A stretch of DNA of 64,000 nt, taken from NCBI RefSeq assembly GCF_050948215.1, contig NC_135152.1:8094310-8158309 (forward strand), written 5' to 3'. The notes beneath the pieces were generated by a model. The model searched no databases and was not told the DNA's origin. It worked only from the letters and a program-made list of their open reading frames with translations. Shown here piece by piece: positions 1-12,029 of this stretch (positions are counted from its first letter, which is position 1; each line of letters starts with the position of its first letter). Source of the stretch: Halictus rubicundus (lineage: Eukaryota > Arthropoda > Insecta > Hymenoptera > Halictidae). Made by a program: the position numbers and the translations under genes.

Positions 1-45
1 GCTTTGGTTCTCCAGACCGACGGACGAAGAAGTCTGAATCGGAAA

Positions 46-48
<3 letters not shown>

Positions 49-76
<28 letters not shown>
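49..76. repeat. (CT)14 microsatellite
   Basis: A perfect CT dinucleotide run of 14 units. It lies about 20 bases outside the left end of the mariner copy that begins at 99. Confidence 0.95.
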
Positions 77-79
<3 letters not shown>

Positions 80-98
80 CCCGATATTATTAGCAGTA

Positions 99-1274
99 CC
101 CATAAGTAATCAATTATTTTGAAATCTAGAACAAACTTTGTAGTAAATTTAAGTTTTTTCAATTTCCCATCTTCTCTGCAAATTTTCAATCACCCTCTTA
201 TAGAAATCCAGGGTTCGTCAAGCAAAATATGACTCAAGGTGCCTCCTTTCATCTTCTACAGAAGTCAATGTTTTATTTCTTAAGTAATGCTTCAGAGATC
301 TGAAAAGATGATAGTCACAGGGAGCAATATCCGGTGAGTACGGGGGGTGCGGTAAAACTTCCCATTGCAATTCTTTGATTTTTTCCTGAGCGAGTTTCGC
401 TGTACGGGGCCGGGCATTGTCAATTTGCAGTATTGCGCCTTTTCTCTGGACTAAAGCTGCCCTCTTTTTCAATAGTTCTGAATACAGTCCTCGTAATTGC
501 TGACAATACAACTCAGCAGTAACTGTTTCTCCAGGTTTCAACAACTCAAAGTGAACTATGCCACGACAGTCCCACCGAATGCACGGTAACACTTTTCTAA
601 GTGATAAGCTAGGTTGATATTGCGGTTTGATTCGCAGAAAGCCATTGCTTGAAACGCTTTATGTTGTCATAAAGAATCCATTTTTCATCTCCGGTAACGA
701 TTCTGCTAAGAAATGGATTTCTACAAAATCTGGATAGCAATGAAGTGCAAATTGATCGACGAATATTCTTGTTGGTCTTAGATAATTGATGCGGTACCCA
801 TATTCCTTGCCTATATGCCTTTCCCATTTCGTGTAGGTGCCTTTGTATAGTTGACCATGTGGACCCAAGGCTACTCGATAATACTTGTATACTTAATTTT
901 GGATCAGCTTGCACTAGAGATTTTAGGGTGTCATTATCAAATTCAACTGGTCGTCCACTTGGAGGCCTGTCAGAGAGATCATAATCACCAGCAGCAAACC
1001 TTCTGAACCAACGTTGACACTTGTTGACCTTCGATACATCTCCATAAACATCGCGAATTTTCTTTGTTGTTACCGTTGCATTAAATCCAGCATGAAAATG
1101 AAAAAGTATGCAATGACGAATATAATCCTCGGAAGGTACGGACCTCGGATCCTCGGAAAATTATACCTTTTAGAATATTTTGAGCACAGGCTGCTTTACT
1201 GTGTTTCCTGTTTAACGATCGGTACAGAACTAAAGGCAAAACAAATTCTTTGCAAATAATCGATTACTTATGGG
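99..1274 (-). mobile_element. mariner transposon, near full length, inactive
   Basis: This is a DNA transposon of the mariner group. The two ends are inverted copies of each other: the outermost 13 bases (CCCATAAGTAATC) are identical, there is one mismatch, and similarity continues for about 21 bases. A TA dinucleotide lies directly outside each end (97-98 and 1275-1276), as expected of the mariner TA target-site duplication. The element is 1176 bases long, about 100 shorter than a typical 1.3 kb mariner, which fits losses seen near the transposase C-terminus and N-terminus. The transposase reads on the minus strand. The well-matched ends and the low number of coding breaks suggest a fairly young insertion (inference). 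Confidence 0.93.
160..1128 (-). pseudogene. broken mariner transposase (DD34D)
   Basis: Mariner transposases cut and rejoin DNA at TA sites. Read on the minus strand, an N-terminal helix-turn-helix part ending in a DRPPSGRPVE-type linker runs from about 1128 to 925. The catalytic domain follows. D1 is in VTGDEKW (codon 687-689), D2 is in the DNARP motif (codon 419-421) and D3 is in SPDIAPCDYHLF (codon 314-316). Exactly 34 residues separate D2 and D3, so the DD34D triad is intact. Breaks: a frameshift at about 630-640 just after KQWLS, a TGA stop at 215-217 after ESYFA with recognisable coding beyond it to about 165, and loss of the final residues usually seen after RRW. No initiating ATG was found; an in-frame TAA lies just upstream of the recognisable N-terminus. 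The protein cannot be made as it stands. Confidence 0.92.
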
Positions 1275-1276
1275 TA

Positions 1277-1635
1277 CCCCTAATAAATTCCCGTGCGTCG
1301 AAAAGCAACACGGGAATGACTTAATAATCCGGCACGTGCCCGCGACCAGATTTCCACGATCCTACGGAATCCGTCGAACGTGGATAATTAACGGAATATA
1401 CGATGATTCGAGACGGCCGAGGCGAACCACGAGGCGAAAGCGTGTTTTACTCGAATTATGCTCGAGATACCCGCTCGTGTTTGTGTTCTACCATAAATAT
1501 GCGATGATTAGGTTACACGGTTACCTCTGCTGCTTGAAAATTAACCAGCTGGGTGTGATACGCGTGCAGATACGCTTTCATTGGCGCGTAAAAACCGTAT
1601 TTGTACAGCGTGTTTTAATCGGTGCACCACGTTCG
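1277..1635. other. non-coding stretch beside mariner
   Basis: Moderately GC-rich flanking DNA. A 135-codon plus-strand open frame crosses it (1270-1677), but it starts inside the mariner end and ends inside a TTAA element, and has no recognisable protein character. Confidence 0.5.
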
Positions 1636-1870
1636 CTAACACTAGGTTTACGGAGCAATAAAAGAGGCTACTGTTGATTATTTTAGAAAAATAACAGGAA
1701 CATATTTTGCCAGACTTTTAGCGGCTTTTACCACGGTAGTCCAAGACGTAGTCCAAGGAATAAATGTGTTGAATAAATTTCCTATAAATATGCCTTTACT
1801 ACCCCTAAAATTGTAAATTAATAAATTTGGATACCCGCCATTTTGACGTGTCCCGTAAATTTAGTGTTAA
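1636..1870. mobile_element. TTAA-flanked inverted-repeat element (MITE)
   Basis: The left end reads CTAACACTAGGTTTACGG. The right end, read in reverse, is TTAACACTAAATTTACGGG, so the termini are inverted copies of about 18 bases. The right boundary is TTAA and the left is CTAA, one base from TTAA. A TTAA target site is characteristic of the piggyBac superfamily. The 235-base length and absence of coding make this a non-autonomous element. Assignment to piggyBac rests on the target site only. Confidence 0.6.
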
Positions 1871-1880
1871 GTTGATAACT

Positions 1881-2020
1881 AGGCTGCGGATTTTTATGTA
1901 AAATAAAAACGCAGCATTTGCAAGACGCAGGAAGCTAAATGGAAATGTTTTCATGTATCGAAAATAATACATAGATATTATTAAATTCTTTCTACTGTTT
2001 CTTTTGAACATATCGTAACT
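1881..2020. mobile_element. 'AGACTGCGGATTTTTATGC' family member (left part)
   Basis: The sequence starts GGCTGCGGATTTTTATG and continues with an A-rich AAATAAAAA stretch and a GAAGCTAAATGG block, as in the copies at 39116 and 46165. The right boundary is not clear. It begins about ten bases after the TTAA element ends. Confidence 0.45.
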
Positions 2021-4340
2021 GCAAATCATAGTTAATGAATATATTTTGTGGAAACAACGCACAACGCGCATAAACGTCTAGATGTCGCAGACATGTTCAT
2101 CCCGACTAATATTTCGAACCGACTTCCGGATTTCGCAGTTTGTTAAGCCGCGTTTCCAATTTAATAGCTTCCCGGTGCCGGCGTTGTTATTATTATTTCG
2201 GTACCGTTCGGTGACAAACAATTAATTCTTAATTCGTAGGTAATTAAGGCGAGCGTGTTGTATGTGTGTAACTGCATATGCGCGATGCGCGGAACAGGCG
2301 ACTATGCACGAATAATCTTATGATTATTTCATGAGGAAGCCCGCTAGCTTGTTGCGCGCGTTACTAATTCAAAGAGTGTGACTCGTTTATATGTCGCCGC
2401 TGTGGTATGCGCTACTTCGCAATGGAAGTAGATTAACAAGTAAATTGTTGTTTCGTTCACAAAGGTTGTAACATTTTACATCTGTGAACGTTACGTTTAC
2501 GTTACGTGTTTGTAGATAATGCTGAAGGGACGGGAAGTAACATAAAATGAGGGGATGAAAATTCATTGTACGCACGCCATACTATAATCTTTCCATCTCT
2601 AATCTTTCCATTGCATTTCATGCAAGTGTGTGGAAAATGTCTGAAAGTTGAAAGCTTTCTCCTGAACCATTAAATATAATAATTTACTTGTGCAGAAGTT
2701 GGTAAGGAGCCACTTATGGTTCGTGCGGTTACTGTGGTTATTACTTTACGCAAATTTCCGTTTGCACATCTAATTTTATGGGAATCAAAATAATGGACAA
2801 ATTTCTTTCGTTGACCGAAGGCAATTTTGATTCATACACTCGTCTTCCGTAGTGCGGTGTATCTGTAGCATAAAATGAAGGTAAACGCTGTAAATCATTC
2901 TTTTCTAGACAATAAACCTATAATTAATTCGCATACCGGGTGGGAAAGGAAAAATTCCATTGACATACAAAATCGGAGGAAGAGTCCAGTTTATATTTTC
3001 ACTGACTCTGTGACAGGTACATAAATCTGGTGATTGACACCACCGTATGATCCCCTGTTGGCATGACTATCGCGCGTTGAGGTGTCAGCGCGTTGGCCGC
3101 GGGTATCGTCTTCCGTTTCCGGGGGAACGACCAGCGAAGCCGCGTAACGCGATGGTTTGGGGAACGGTTCCCCGCGAATTGTAAACACGCCTTACTCCGT
3201 AAATCGTAAGGGTAGACCGTAACGCCTGGCGTAACGTAAATGGGTGGCGCGCGAGGGCGTATTTCAGCGAAGGGGCCGGCCCGGTTTACAGCGCGCTGTG
3301 AAACGAACTAACGGCGCGATTTTCCGGGGAACGAGAACAAGTGCCCTGCGGGACGGCCGGCCTCGTAAAAGCGGATGTAAAGAGCGCCAGCCTGAAATGT
3401 CACGGGGGGCTCATTGTTCGGCCGGGCCGCCATCGCGCCGGAAACGGCCGACCCTGCTCGAACTTCGACCGCGAAACTTTTGAAATTCCCGCTGACGCGA
3501 CTCTCGGCCCCGTCGAAAATTTCACGTACCCCGTGCCCCGGTGGACCAACTATGAAACTGACTGACCTGACGCCACACTACTGCTTTTTTTTCCCCTTTT
3601 GCTTTTTCATTTTACTAGAATAATGGCCGCAGGTCACTGAATTGTTCCACTCAATCTACTGACTGCGAACAACCAACGACTGACGGAGTATATAATATTT
3701 TCATTGTATTAGGTACTATTCAACCCTCCGTATGATAGCGAAGAATATCGCTATCCCCTCTTTCTCTTCTTCATCCGAAATACGACGAATGCCTGTTCCG
3801 AGCCATCGCCTTATATCGAATGAAAACTGAAAAATATCGGTCTGGGTCAGAAATGCAGCACTCGCAGGAGTTCGAAGCTTAAATGCAGTCAATACTAGAC
3901 TAATTGACAAAGTAAATTAATATTCGTAGGTCATGTAGGATGTGTCTCGCAGTGTGTTCTAACAAATGTTTCTCGTATGTTGAATTTTCGTTAGAAGAGT
4001 TTGCTCAGATGCGATATCAGGAATCATGTGCGAATTTTCCGCGTTACGATATCTCTTTTCGTCAAGCATAAAAGAAGTCATAAAATCTGTTCTTATATCT
4101 GAACATAAAATTTACTATAATAAAGTGCTATATAGTTCGGTCTTCTCTGCGCAGAATCTCGAGGGATTCCAGTTGCAGCGAATGTAAGAGTTTCAATCTC
4201 AGAATAATAAAACATACGTACATATACACTGTTTTCTGCACGGTGATCTGAGTTATGAGTTGAGGATCATTATGCAACGGACAAAACACACGGTGTCTCC
4301 GAAATCATGACACAAGCCGCCCGATAATGAATGTATATAT
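2021..4340. other. non-coding, with a GC-rich patch at 3040-3570
   Basis: No gene is recognisable. The 3040-3570 patch is CpG-rich and carries overlapping short open frames on both strands (plus 3244-3483, 3341-3565 and 3414-3623; minus 2991-3188). Overlap of this kind is expected in GC-rich DNA by chance. The rest is AT-rich. Confidence 0.5.
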
Positions 4341-4695
4341 ATAGTATAGCATTAGTACAGTATAGTATAGTATAGTATAGTATTAGTACAGTATAGTATA
4401 GTATAGTATGGTATTAGTACAGTATAGTATAGTATAGTATAGTATAGTATAGTATAGTATAGTATAGTATAGTATAGTATAGTATAGTATAGTATAGTAT
4501 AGTATAGTATAGTATAGTATAGTATAGTATAGTATAGTATAGTATAGTATAGTATAGTATAGTATAGTATTAGTACTCAGTACAGTGCAGTATAGTATGG
4601 TATAGTATAGTATAGTATTGTATTAGTACAGTATAGTATAGTATAGTATTAGTATAGTATAGTATAGTATAGTATAGTATTAGTATAGTATAGTA
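4341..4695. repeat. AGTAT pentanucleotide array
   Basis: A tract of 5-base AGTAT units. The segment 4421-4570 is 30 perfect units. The flanks are the same unit interrupted by TAGTAC and TATTAGTAC variants, giving a higher-order pattern in which AGTAT runs alternate with ATTAGTACAGTAT. The length is likely polymorphic. Confidence 0.97.
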
Positions 4696-5440
4696 CATCA
4701 TTTGTGAACCAACAAGTATATACAAAAGAAATTGTTGCGTAATGAAATAGGTGTTAAAAGATCTGTCAAAAAATGTTTAGCTGTGGGCCGATGACTTTGA
4801 AAAAGTATGAAATACTCGATAATGTGTTGAAAGCACTGAGGCCTCTCGATAAGAGGGGCCACCAAAGAAGAAGAACCTGAACGTATAGAATGACACAGTC
4901 TTGGAACGTGGCAGGATATCAATCTTCTTTGGTTCCCCGATTCTGAATCGCGTGTAATCGCAATTTCCGTCCACCTGGTATACACCTTGTGACGCATGGA
5001 CTCCCCGGTGAAAGAGAGCGGTAACAGTAAAAGCCTTGTCGTTTGGACGAGTTCTCTCGTCGAGCGAAACGACAGGGTAGGCGTGCACGGCCTCGTCTCA
5101 GCTATTCATGACACGCAGAGAACTTTATCCGATGGTTACGCCGCGGGACATAACTGCGCTGTAAAAAGTTCGACAACAGAATTAACTCGCGGCAGTGGAT
5201 GCTGCGGGCTGGGTGTCCAACTCCGGCGACTATACCAGAACGACGTATAGTTCTCCGCAGGCCTAGCTGAAGTAGGTGCTTGTCTTCGCTCTTCTGCATC
5301 GCGTATGCACCGAGTTTCCCGTCTAGAAATGGCCACTTAAATGTCTCCTTCGGTTGCGACGATGTGAAAAATATTCTGTGTTCACTTCGTATTTAATTTT
5401 AATTTTTGGAGTCGAAGGTTACTTCATGGTATCGTGGATA
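4696..5440. other. no recognisable gene
   Basis: Open frames of 60-103 codons overlap on both strands between 4698 and 5336 (for example minus 4777-5088 and plus 4996-5250). None shows a known motif, and no convincing pair of splice sites bounds them. A diverged small exon cannot be excluded. Confidence 0.4.
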
Positions 5441-5727
5441 AACTTTATCTGAGGAAACCAAAAATTTGTAACTTTTCTAAACGTAATCCTGTAGATTCTG
5501 ACGAGAAAATGCCGAAAGTCCAAATTTCAATTCTAGGGGATCACTAATTCAAAAGTTATACGTGTGTACAGGTGTGCGATTTTCAACGTTTTTGACAGTT
5601 AAGGGTGCCGCCATTGAAACCTAAGATGCCTACGATTGAAACTTGGATTTTCGGCATTTTCTCGCCAAAATCTACAGGACTACATAAAAAAAAGTTAAAA
5701 ATTTCTGGTTTCCTCAGGTAAAGTTTA
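5441..5727. mobile_element. long-armed foldback element, family A, copy 1
   Basis: The left arm begins AACTTTATCTGAGGAAACCA. The right arm is its near-perfect inverted copy, ending at GTTTCCTCAGGTAAAGTTTA. The arms match for about 100 bases each (5441-5545 against 5620-5727), including the shared block around GAGAAAATGCCGAAA. There is no coding capacity. A transcript would fold into a long hairpin. Confidence 0.85.
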
Positions 5728-6690
5728 ACCTGGTTGCAAAGTTCAACAGACTAAAAAAAAATCGTACAGCAACTTTCGAGGACTTGTTCGAAAGGAGAAG
5801 CTTCGATTTTCAAGTTTATAGTATTATCAGGCTGCACAAAATTTGTTCATCCTCATAGAGAAGTTAGAATTCAATATTAACCATTTTTAGCAAAGATTCA
5901 GGTGTCCAGATACTTATGTGACGTACGTATGTGTAAATTTAATTCCAGCCGATTGCACAGTTTCTTTAAAATTTCTTTCGCGTGTCATTCAATGAATTAA
6001 TTCTCTGTTGAAGAATGTCTGAATATTAATGGAACTCGGTGTATATATCAATTTGGCATTTCTATCGTGTAGAGCATTTTTCACCTCGTAAACTTTGCTC
6101 ATCGGAATTCGCCCGCTGCACCCCGTAAATTACTCCCCGCGACGGCGACTAATCACGTCGTCGAAGGTTGCTGGGGATCGCGAAACTTTTCCCGGAATTT
6201 CGCGCGCCGAGGGGTTCTGCGCGAGCCGCGGCGCGATAACATTTCCAGAAATGACATCCAGATGTTAAACGGTGGGATTCCTTGCGAGGATGAGCGAATT
6301 TTTCGCGAACAAGCTTTTCAACGTTTACGAACAATTTCCTGGTGATTTATTTTATGGACTTTCCATTGTTAAATAAATATTACCACTTTTAATCCTCGCC
6401 CTCCCCCTGTCACCGCTATGATTTATTTTTCTCCTAGACGCTTTTCCGATAAACGTGAAACAGTTGTCTGACCTACACGCTACTTCATAATTTGTGCACG
6501 ACGCACACAGTCTTATAGCTGACTGTATCCAAATTTTGCCTTTCTATTTTTAATGGCAAAAATAATATTAATATGTCCGAATGTTATATTACACGATTAA
6601 GTTTATTTCTACACTATATACATTTTCTACCATTGCATTGGTTTAAAAAAAAAAGTTAGTACACGTTACTAAATTCAATTAAAATAGAAT
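5728..6690. other. non-coding, nothing recognised
   Basis: AT-rich, apart from a short GC-rich piece at 6110-6250 containing a chance-length minus-strand frame (6149-6334). No motifs, splice pairs or element ends were recognised. Confidence 0.5.
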
Positions 6691-6892
6691 TACAGTGAAT
6701 TCTCGATATATGTCAACAACACGGGTCTTGGCAGCGTCTTGTATCGTCCGGGAGACATACCCGAACTGTGTTATGTTTACAATTCTCGGGTTCCGAGGCC
6801 CCCCACGTGGTATATATACCCTACGGTAGTGAGGATAATTCCGCGACGTTTATCATCCAGGCCTTGGCGACATATGTAGAGACATCGCTGTA
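6691..6892. mobile_element. family C inverted-repeat element, copy 1
   Basis: The left end reads TACAGTGAATTCTCGATATA and the right end, in reverse, TACAGCGATGTCTCTACATA. The termini are related over about 20 bases with TA at both edges. The interior shares long blocks with the copy at 19547, including ACAACACGGGTCT near the left and GACGTTTATCATCCAGGCCT near the right. It is 202 bases long and non-coding. Confidence 0.8.
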
Positions 6893-6969
6893 GTTTGGTC
6901 CAATTTTATAAAAGTTATTCTGGTTTAGAGGGTGTTCGAATATTAGTTCGAGGCACTGTTATTACTATT

Positions 6970-7013
6970 AGACAGCAGATTTGTATAAAAAATAAAAATT
7001 GTTTGCATGTAAT
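6970..7013. mobile_element. 'AGACTGCGGATTTTTATGC' family, diverged end
   Basis: AGACAGCAGATTTGTATAAA followed by AATAAAAATTGTTTGCAT resembles the left end of the copy at 39116, which has the same AATAAAAATTGTTTGCAT block. Only this end was recognised. Confidence 0.45.
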
Positions 7014-7860
7014 GTTCGCTGTAATATGGTTTATTTAATTGCAAAAATATTGTGCCGCTATGACTTCGCACTCAAAGTGTTGATAGGCGTTGTTATACCT
7101 TGCAGTATTAAATTTTTGTTTTGCAGTCTACACTGAAAGCAATAAATAATTAATGTCCTCGGGGTGGTTGCAACCGCTGCTCACCTCACGACACGTCCCT
7201 TGTAGTTAGTTTCGGGGTTGTCAGCCCTAATTGAGGTTATCGACACAAGATTGTTCTGACGTCCGTAAATAATTTCTCCGGAACGTGGCAAGGGTTGTGC
7301 GTTGGTTTGGCAGTTGTCACCCCCCGACGAGGGGGTTGAGGGTGTCGGGGGCAAGTTGCTGGTCCACCACCGCGAAACTTTGCCGCGCCCCGGGGGAAGG
7401 GAACGGATTTGCGGCTGGAAAAGTGTGAGCGGGCCGCAACTTTGCCTGGAACTTTTCTTCGAGGGGTGAACGTGTAAGACGCAAAGGAAACATAGAAAGT
7501 TGAACAGTGTGTCGCGTCGTTGTTTCCGGAAGTTACACGGACTCTATTGCTCCGCGCAGTTATTGGCTGCAGGGCCCTGGCAACACCTTGGGAACAAGTT
7601 TCCACGACCGATCTTCTGAAATATTATGATTCGCGCGGAAACCAGACTCGCCAGACATTATTGTCAGCTGTCTGGGCTTTGTATAATTGCTGCCCCACTG
7701 AACACGTTTCAATACTTCCAAGATGGGCGGCGTTTCCTCCCTCCTTCGTTTACGTTCTTCATTATTCTTCGAAAAGATGTTTAAATTTTATTTCATTTTT
7801 ACTGCTTCTACTTTTACATAATTTTTACAAGATTTTTATATCCTGTAAAAACGTAAACAT
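7014..7860. other. non-coding, GC-rich centre, nothing recognised
   Basis: The 7240-7610 part is GC-rich with a 122-codon minus-strand frame (7237-7605) of no recognisable family. An overlapping plus-strand frame (7520-8089) runs into low-complexity, Phe- and Leu-rich translation from AT-rich DNA and is not believed to be a gene. Confidence 0.45.
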
Positions 7861-7861
7861 T

Positions 7862-8041
7862 TCGTTTTGCCTATTTTATATTTTTACAACTTTATTTACA
7901 GAAACTAAACGTTGTTTTGGAAACATAAAAATTTCCACAGTTTCATTATGTTATAATTGTTGTTCTCTATTTTTCACCGTTCACGCGTCATCTCGTTTTG
8001 CCTATTTTATATTTTTACAACTTTATTTACAGAAATTGAAT
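7862..8041 (+). repeat. direct repeat, about 45 bases, 131 bases apart
   Basis: The block at 7862-7910 (TCGTTTTGCC through TTATTTACAGAAA) recurs at 7993-8041 with only a few changes at the end. The sequence between differs, so this looks like a partial duplication with a 131-base offset. Confidence 0.85.
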
Positions 8042-8089
8042 ATTGTCGTGGAAAATTTGACTAGTTTTGTAACGGATCATTCTATTTAA

Positions 8090-11000
8090 TATATTTGCCA
8101 CCAATTTTAATGTTATTTTACCGGAACTAATAAGATTGTACGGTATGAAATAATTAAGTAATATTCGTCTACAATTGTCCAGTTGGAACATGGTTGGTTT
8201 AGGTGCAACGAAAGCCGCTGAAAAAGTATGAATTCACCTAAAAATCGCGAAAGAGAGAGCACCGTCTAGAGTGAAGTATCCCGGACGTGCAAGTTTTCCC
8301 TCGATGAAACATTTTTCCCGGGGGATAATTTTCCTAACATCAGACATCGAAACGTTCGCGCGCCATTAATTAAAACTTATCTTCCGTCGCGGCCACCCGA
8401 ATTTATCAGATTCGATTTGCATGTTTCACCGCGATCGTAACATTCGTCTGTCCCGGTTATCAGGCGAACACACTTTTTTAATTACGTGCCACGGTGTCCC
8501 GCTTACCCAGGCGGTTTCCAAACGAGGTGGTTTTCCTGTTTTGTTTTTTTTTCCCTTCCCCCCCCCCCCCAATATTCGTTTGGGCCGGCGTTTAGCGGCG
8601 AATTTCAGTAATATATTATAACTCGCGGCAGATTCCAGCTAACTGCATCGACCCTGGAATTGCATTCTGACCAAAATTTGTTCTGCTCCCGAGCGTCAAC
8701 CTGTTTAACATCAAACGAAATTTGAAATGTATTTCACCGGCCGGTACCCCGCAGCGGTTATATCTAGCGCAGACGATCGTTTAAAAACCGAGCATATCCG
8801 CCCGCGCGCGCGCGTGTGTGTATGTTCCGCGAAACTAGCATTTTTGGCATAAATAGAATCAGCCGGACGAAAGTTCCGTGAAATGAAATTTGATGCCACC
8901 GACGTACGGATAATCGTGCATTAATTAATATCATCGCGCCGCGAAATTTCGAGTCACTTAAATCCCGCGTCGGTAATTATAGTCTGAAAATATATCTTTA
9001 AATCGAACACGGAGATATCTCTTTGCGAATAGAATGGTCGGTTTGAATTAATAATGCAGGACGGATTTTTGCAACACAACAAAACACTTAATCCGGGAGA
9101 TACATAATTGTATATCTCCTTGTTTAGAAAATAATTTCTCGGACCACACTATTTTTACTTTCTTCATGCTGATGGTGGAATTCGTGTCTATTCTGACCCC
9201 AGGTATTAAAACCGTAATTTAATCTCTCTATTTCCATCGATTAAATTGAATGAATAAAATGTTACGTCAGGAATATCGTCGAAAACATGTTTAACAAAAT
9301 TCACGAATAAAGTCCGCGACTTAAACGACTTAATTATTTCATTTTGTGTTGAACTAATTAATTTTTATACGTTCGCAATACTTCATAATATTAGCAATGT
9401 TCTCTCTAATTACCTATTTCATTTATCGTTACAGAACTGTGCTTTCCGCTTGCTTTCCAGCGGTACACATTCCATACAGTCATTAAATTATATTAAAATA
9501 TATTATTATTATAAGTTCGAAACCTCGCAGCTGTCATGAACAGGCATTTACACTGACCGGTGAGCTCTCCAGTTCGAAAATAAAATATTCGAGACCGGCG
9601 GTTAAACCGACAGTGGCAATGTTCAGCGTTAATTGTTTAAAACGTGATTTCGTGTCCTCTCGCATGGAAGAACTTGAAGAAAGTTGGAAGACGAGCTCGT
9701 AGGGCCTATCGTGCCGAGGAAACATGCAGTCCGGTGGTAGACACAGATCGATAAGTCGTAATTGAATTACGGACGACAATACGTCGGTCGGTATTTATTA
9801 CCAGGGTGTCGGTACCAGAATAATTTACAGTAGTACGTGCTTATGCACCAGTAAATTATCAATTAAGCTCATAACAAATGGTCCGACCGCGGTCGTTCTA
9901 TGCGCGGTCCACCTGCCCTCGGTATTTTCCGCGTTCGAGCTGCGAGCCACTGCGTATGGGGGATGAAAACCGGGGGAGGATATCAACTGCGACTCGCGTA
10001 ATTAATGATCCAATAAAACCTCGGCCGCTTATCAGGAATCATTTTAATCCTCAATTACGCTAAGAGTCTTTCTCCGTTCGCAGGAAACTCTCGGAACCGG
10101 GGAAACACACCGGATTAATCTGTATTCACTTGCCGGGGATATTTACAGCCATATCACTGGCTTCCGCATCAGTCGATGTTTGTCCAACGATATCGAATCG
10201 TGTGTTTAAAGGCGTCGATGCACTCCGAAACCTGGCGAGCAAACCGACGAGATCGATAGATCGGATTTCTACTCTCGGATTGAGAAAATTTTAAAGTCCT
10301 CTAGATTAAGAAACGCGTCACTTTAATTGCAATTAAATCTCCAAGGCCTTTACTCCTTAAAAACATGTTAATTCAGCAAAATCTTAACATATTCTTACGA
10401 CTTTTATTGTATGAAAAATAAATAAGGAAGGTAAAAAGATAACGTTGCAATATTGTTTTTAAGAGAACATTGAACGTGTTTATATCTATGAAATTATCCC
10501 GGTCGATTGTTTTCCGATGAGCAATATTAAAGCGAATCTGAGCGGTAATTTTCAGTGCCTCGGTCAGTACATCAACCAGATAAATTAAATGCCGTTTCAG
10601 TATCGTTCAGTCCCAGCAATCCGAGATCCACAGATGGAGAGGATCACTTTTATTTCTATCCCCCCGACGACGTAGCCTCCTTTCTCCCCCTCGTTTCTTT
10701 ATGGGAAATAAACTGCTCGTAACTCTGATAGCGTAATGTTCGACCAGGGAAAGTTGTTTCGGGACGAAATATTGAGTGATATACGAGCGGGATGCGCAGG
10801 AGAACAAGGAACGTCGTAGATAAGCCAGAACGCGGTCGTTGCCCTGAAATTGACGGGGACGCATGATTACACGAATCTGTTCGGAACGGAAAAAGATCCG
10901 AGCAACGAAATTGAAATACTTCGATATTAAACGTACCACTCGTTGCACTCCTAACACTTTGACTGTTAAACCTCAAAAATTCCATAAAATCAATATAAGT

Positions 11001-11418
11001 TATTCAACGAAATAAAAATAGAAAAATTAAATGTATGATATTGTGTAGTCCCCCCACTTTCTAGCATTTTACAGAGCCTAATTTTAATTTTTTTATTAAC
11101 GCAAAAATTAATTTTAAAGCCTGGACAAATAATTCCGTCACACATATGGGTGATATGGCAGTCAACATGTTAAGAGGAGATTGGTGCACAATAATTAACA
11201 ATAAAGTAACTTCTAGCACTTTTACTCGGAAGAGTACTGGAGAGTTCGAAAAGTACACGTTTTCTGAGCGGTCGAAAATTTTATTTCCTTCGGATATTGA
11301 ACATTTAACAACATATGAGTCGTTTCTTTAGTTTAAGATTCCAACACAGAGATATAGCGGCTCCAAGAAGTATTTGAACAGTAAATACCAGATTCCCGAA
11401 AAATAAACGTAATTTATA
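8090..11418. other. non-coding, nothing recognised
   Basis: Mixed AT- and GC-rich DNA. It contains a poly-C run at about 8560-8570 and a short alternating CG/TG stretch at about 8803-8822. Open frames such as minus 9534-9779, 10607-10957 and 10656-10985 show no protein family and overlap one another in different frames. Confidence 0.45.
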
Positions 11419-11699
11419 TTCAACACTAAATCTACCGACATTTCGTGTACACGTAATTCTACCATGAGCGGTTAAATAACCGCTTAAAAAAAATATATAT
11501 GTATTTTAATATAGAAAGACATGCTATGAAATTTTTTTCGGAAAGTAAAGTAAGTTGTGAATATTAATAAATGGGTTGTATGTATATTATAGGAAAAGTC
11601 AATAAGTTACATGGCGATACAGTAACGTTGTATACAAGAAATTCTAAACGAAATTTCAAAAACGGTCATTTGACCGCGCGTTGGTAGGTTTAGTGTTAA
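11419..11699. mobile_element. TTAA-flanked inverted-repeat element (MITE)
   Basis: The left end reads TTCAACACTAAATCTACC and the right end, in reverse, TTAACACTAAACCTACC, inside TTCA/TTAA boundaries. The interior carries small palindromes, GCGGTTAAATAACCGC near 11469 and GGTCATTTGACC near 11664. It is 281 bases long and non-coding, and resembles the element at 1636. Confidence 0.7.
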
Positions 11700-12029
11700 A
11701 CTGCCACAATTCCGCAAAAAATGATCGCACGATAATAATTTTCGAGCTGGAATTGCGCGTCCGCTGCTCTCAAAACTGAAACTTCACACGAAGCGAAAAC
11801 GACACCAATAAATTTCAAAAATTCAGAGAACACAATATCTGAAAGTAACGCCACAAAATGATTTCCCCAAGGCATTTCCGAGTCTTTCAGAATGCTGTAA
11901 AATTTCTATCAAGAAATCCAGTGATCCACGATGAAATTTCACTACGTTCGGCGTAGCCAGCAGTGAAAGCCTCGCGAGTAGGATAGCTATCTTTGCATTG
12001 TAGCATCGTAGTTTATTCTCTTTCTTTAT
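11700..12029. other. non-coding, nothing recognised
   Basis: Spacer between the TTAA element and the GC-rich patch that follows. One 72-codon minus-strand frame (11823-12041) has no recognisable features. Confidence 0.45.

Noticed and set aside
7520..8089. 189-codon plus-strand open frame
   Set aside because: Its second half is Phe/Leu/Ile-rich translation of AT-rich DNA containing a direct repeat. No family resemblance.
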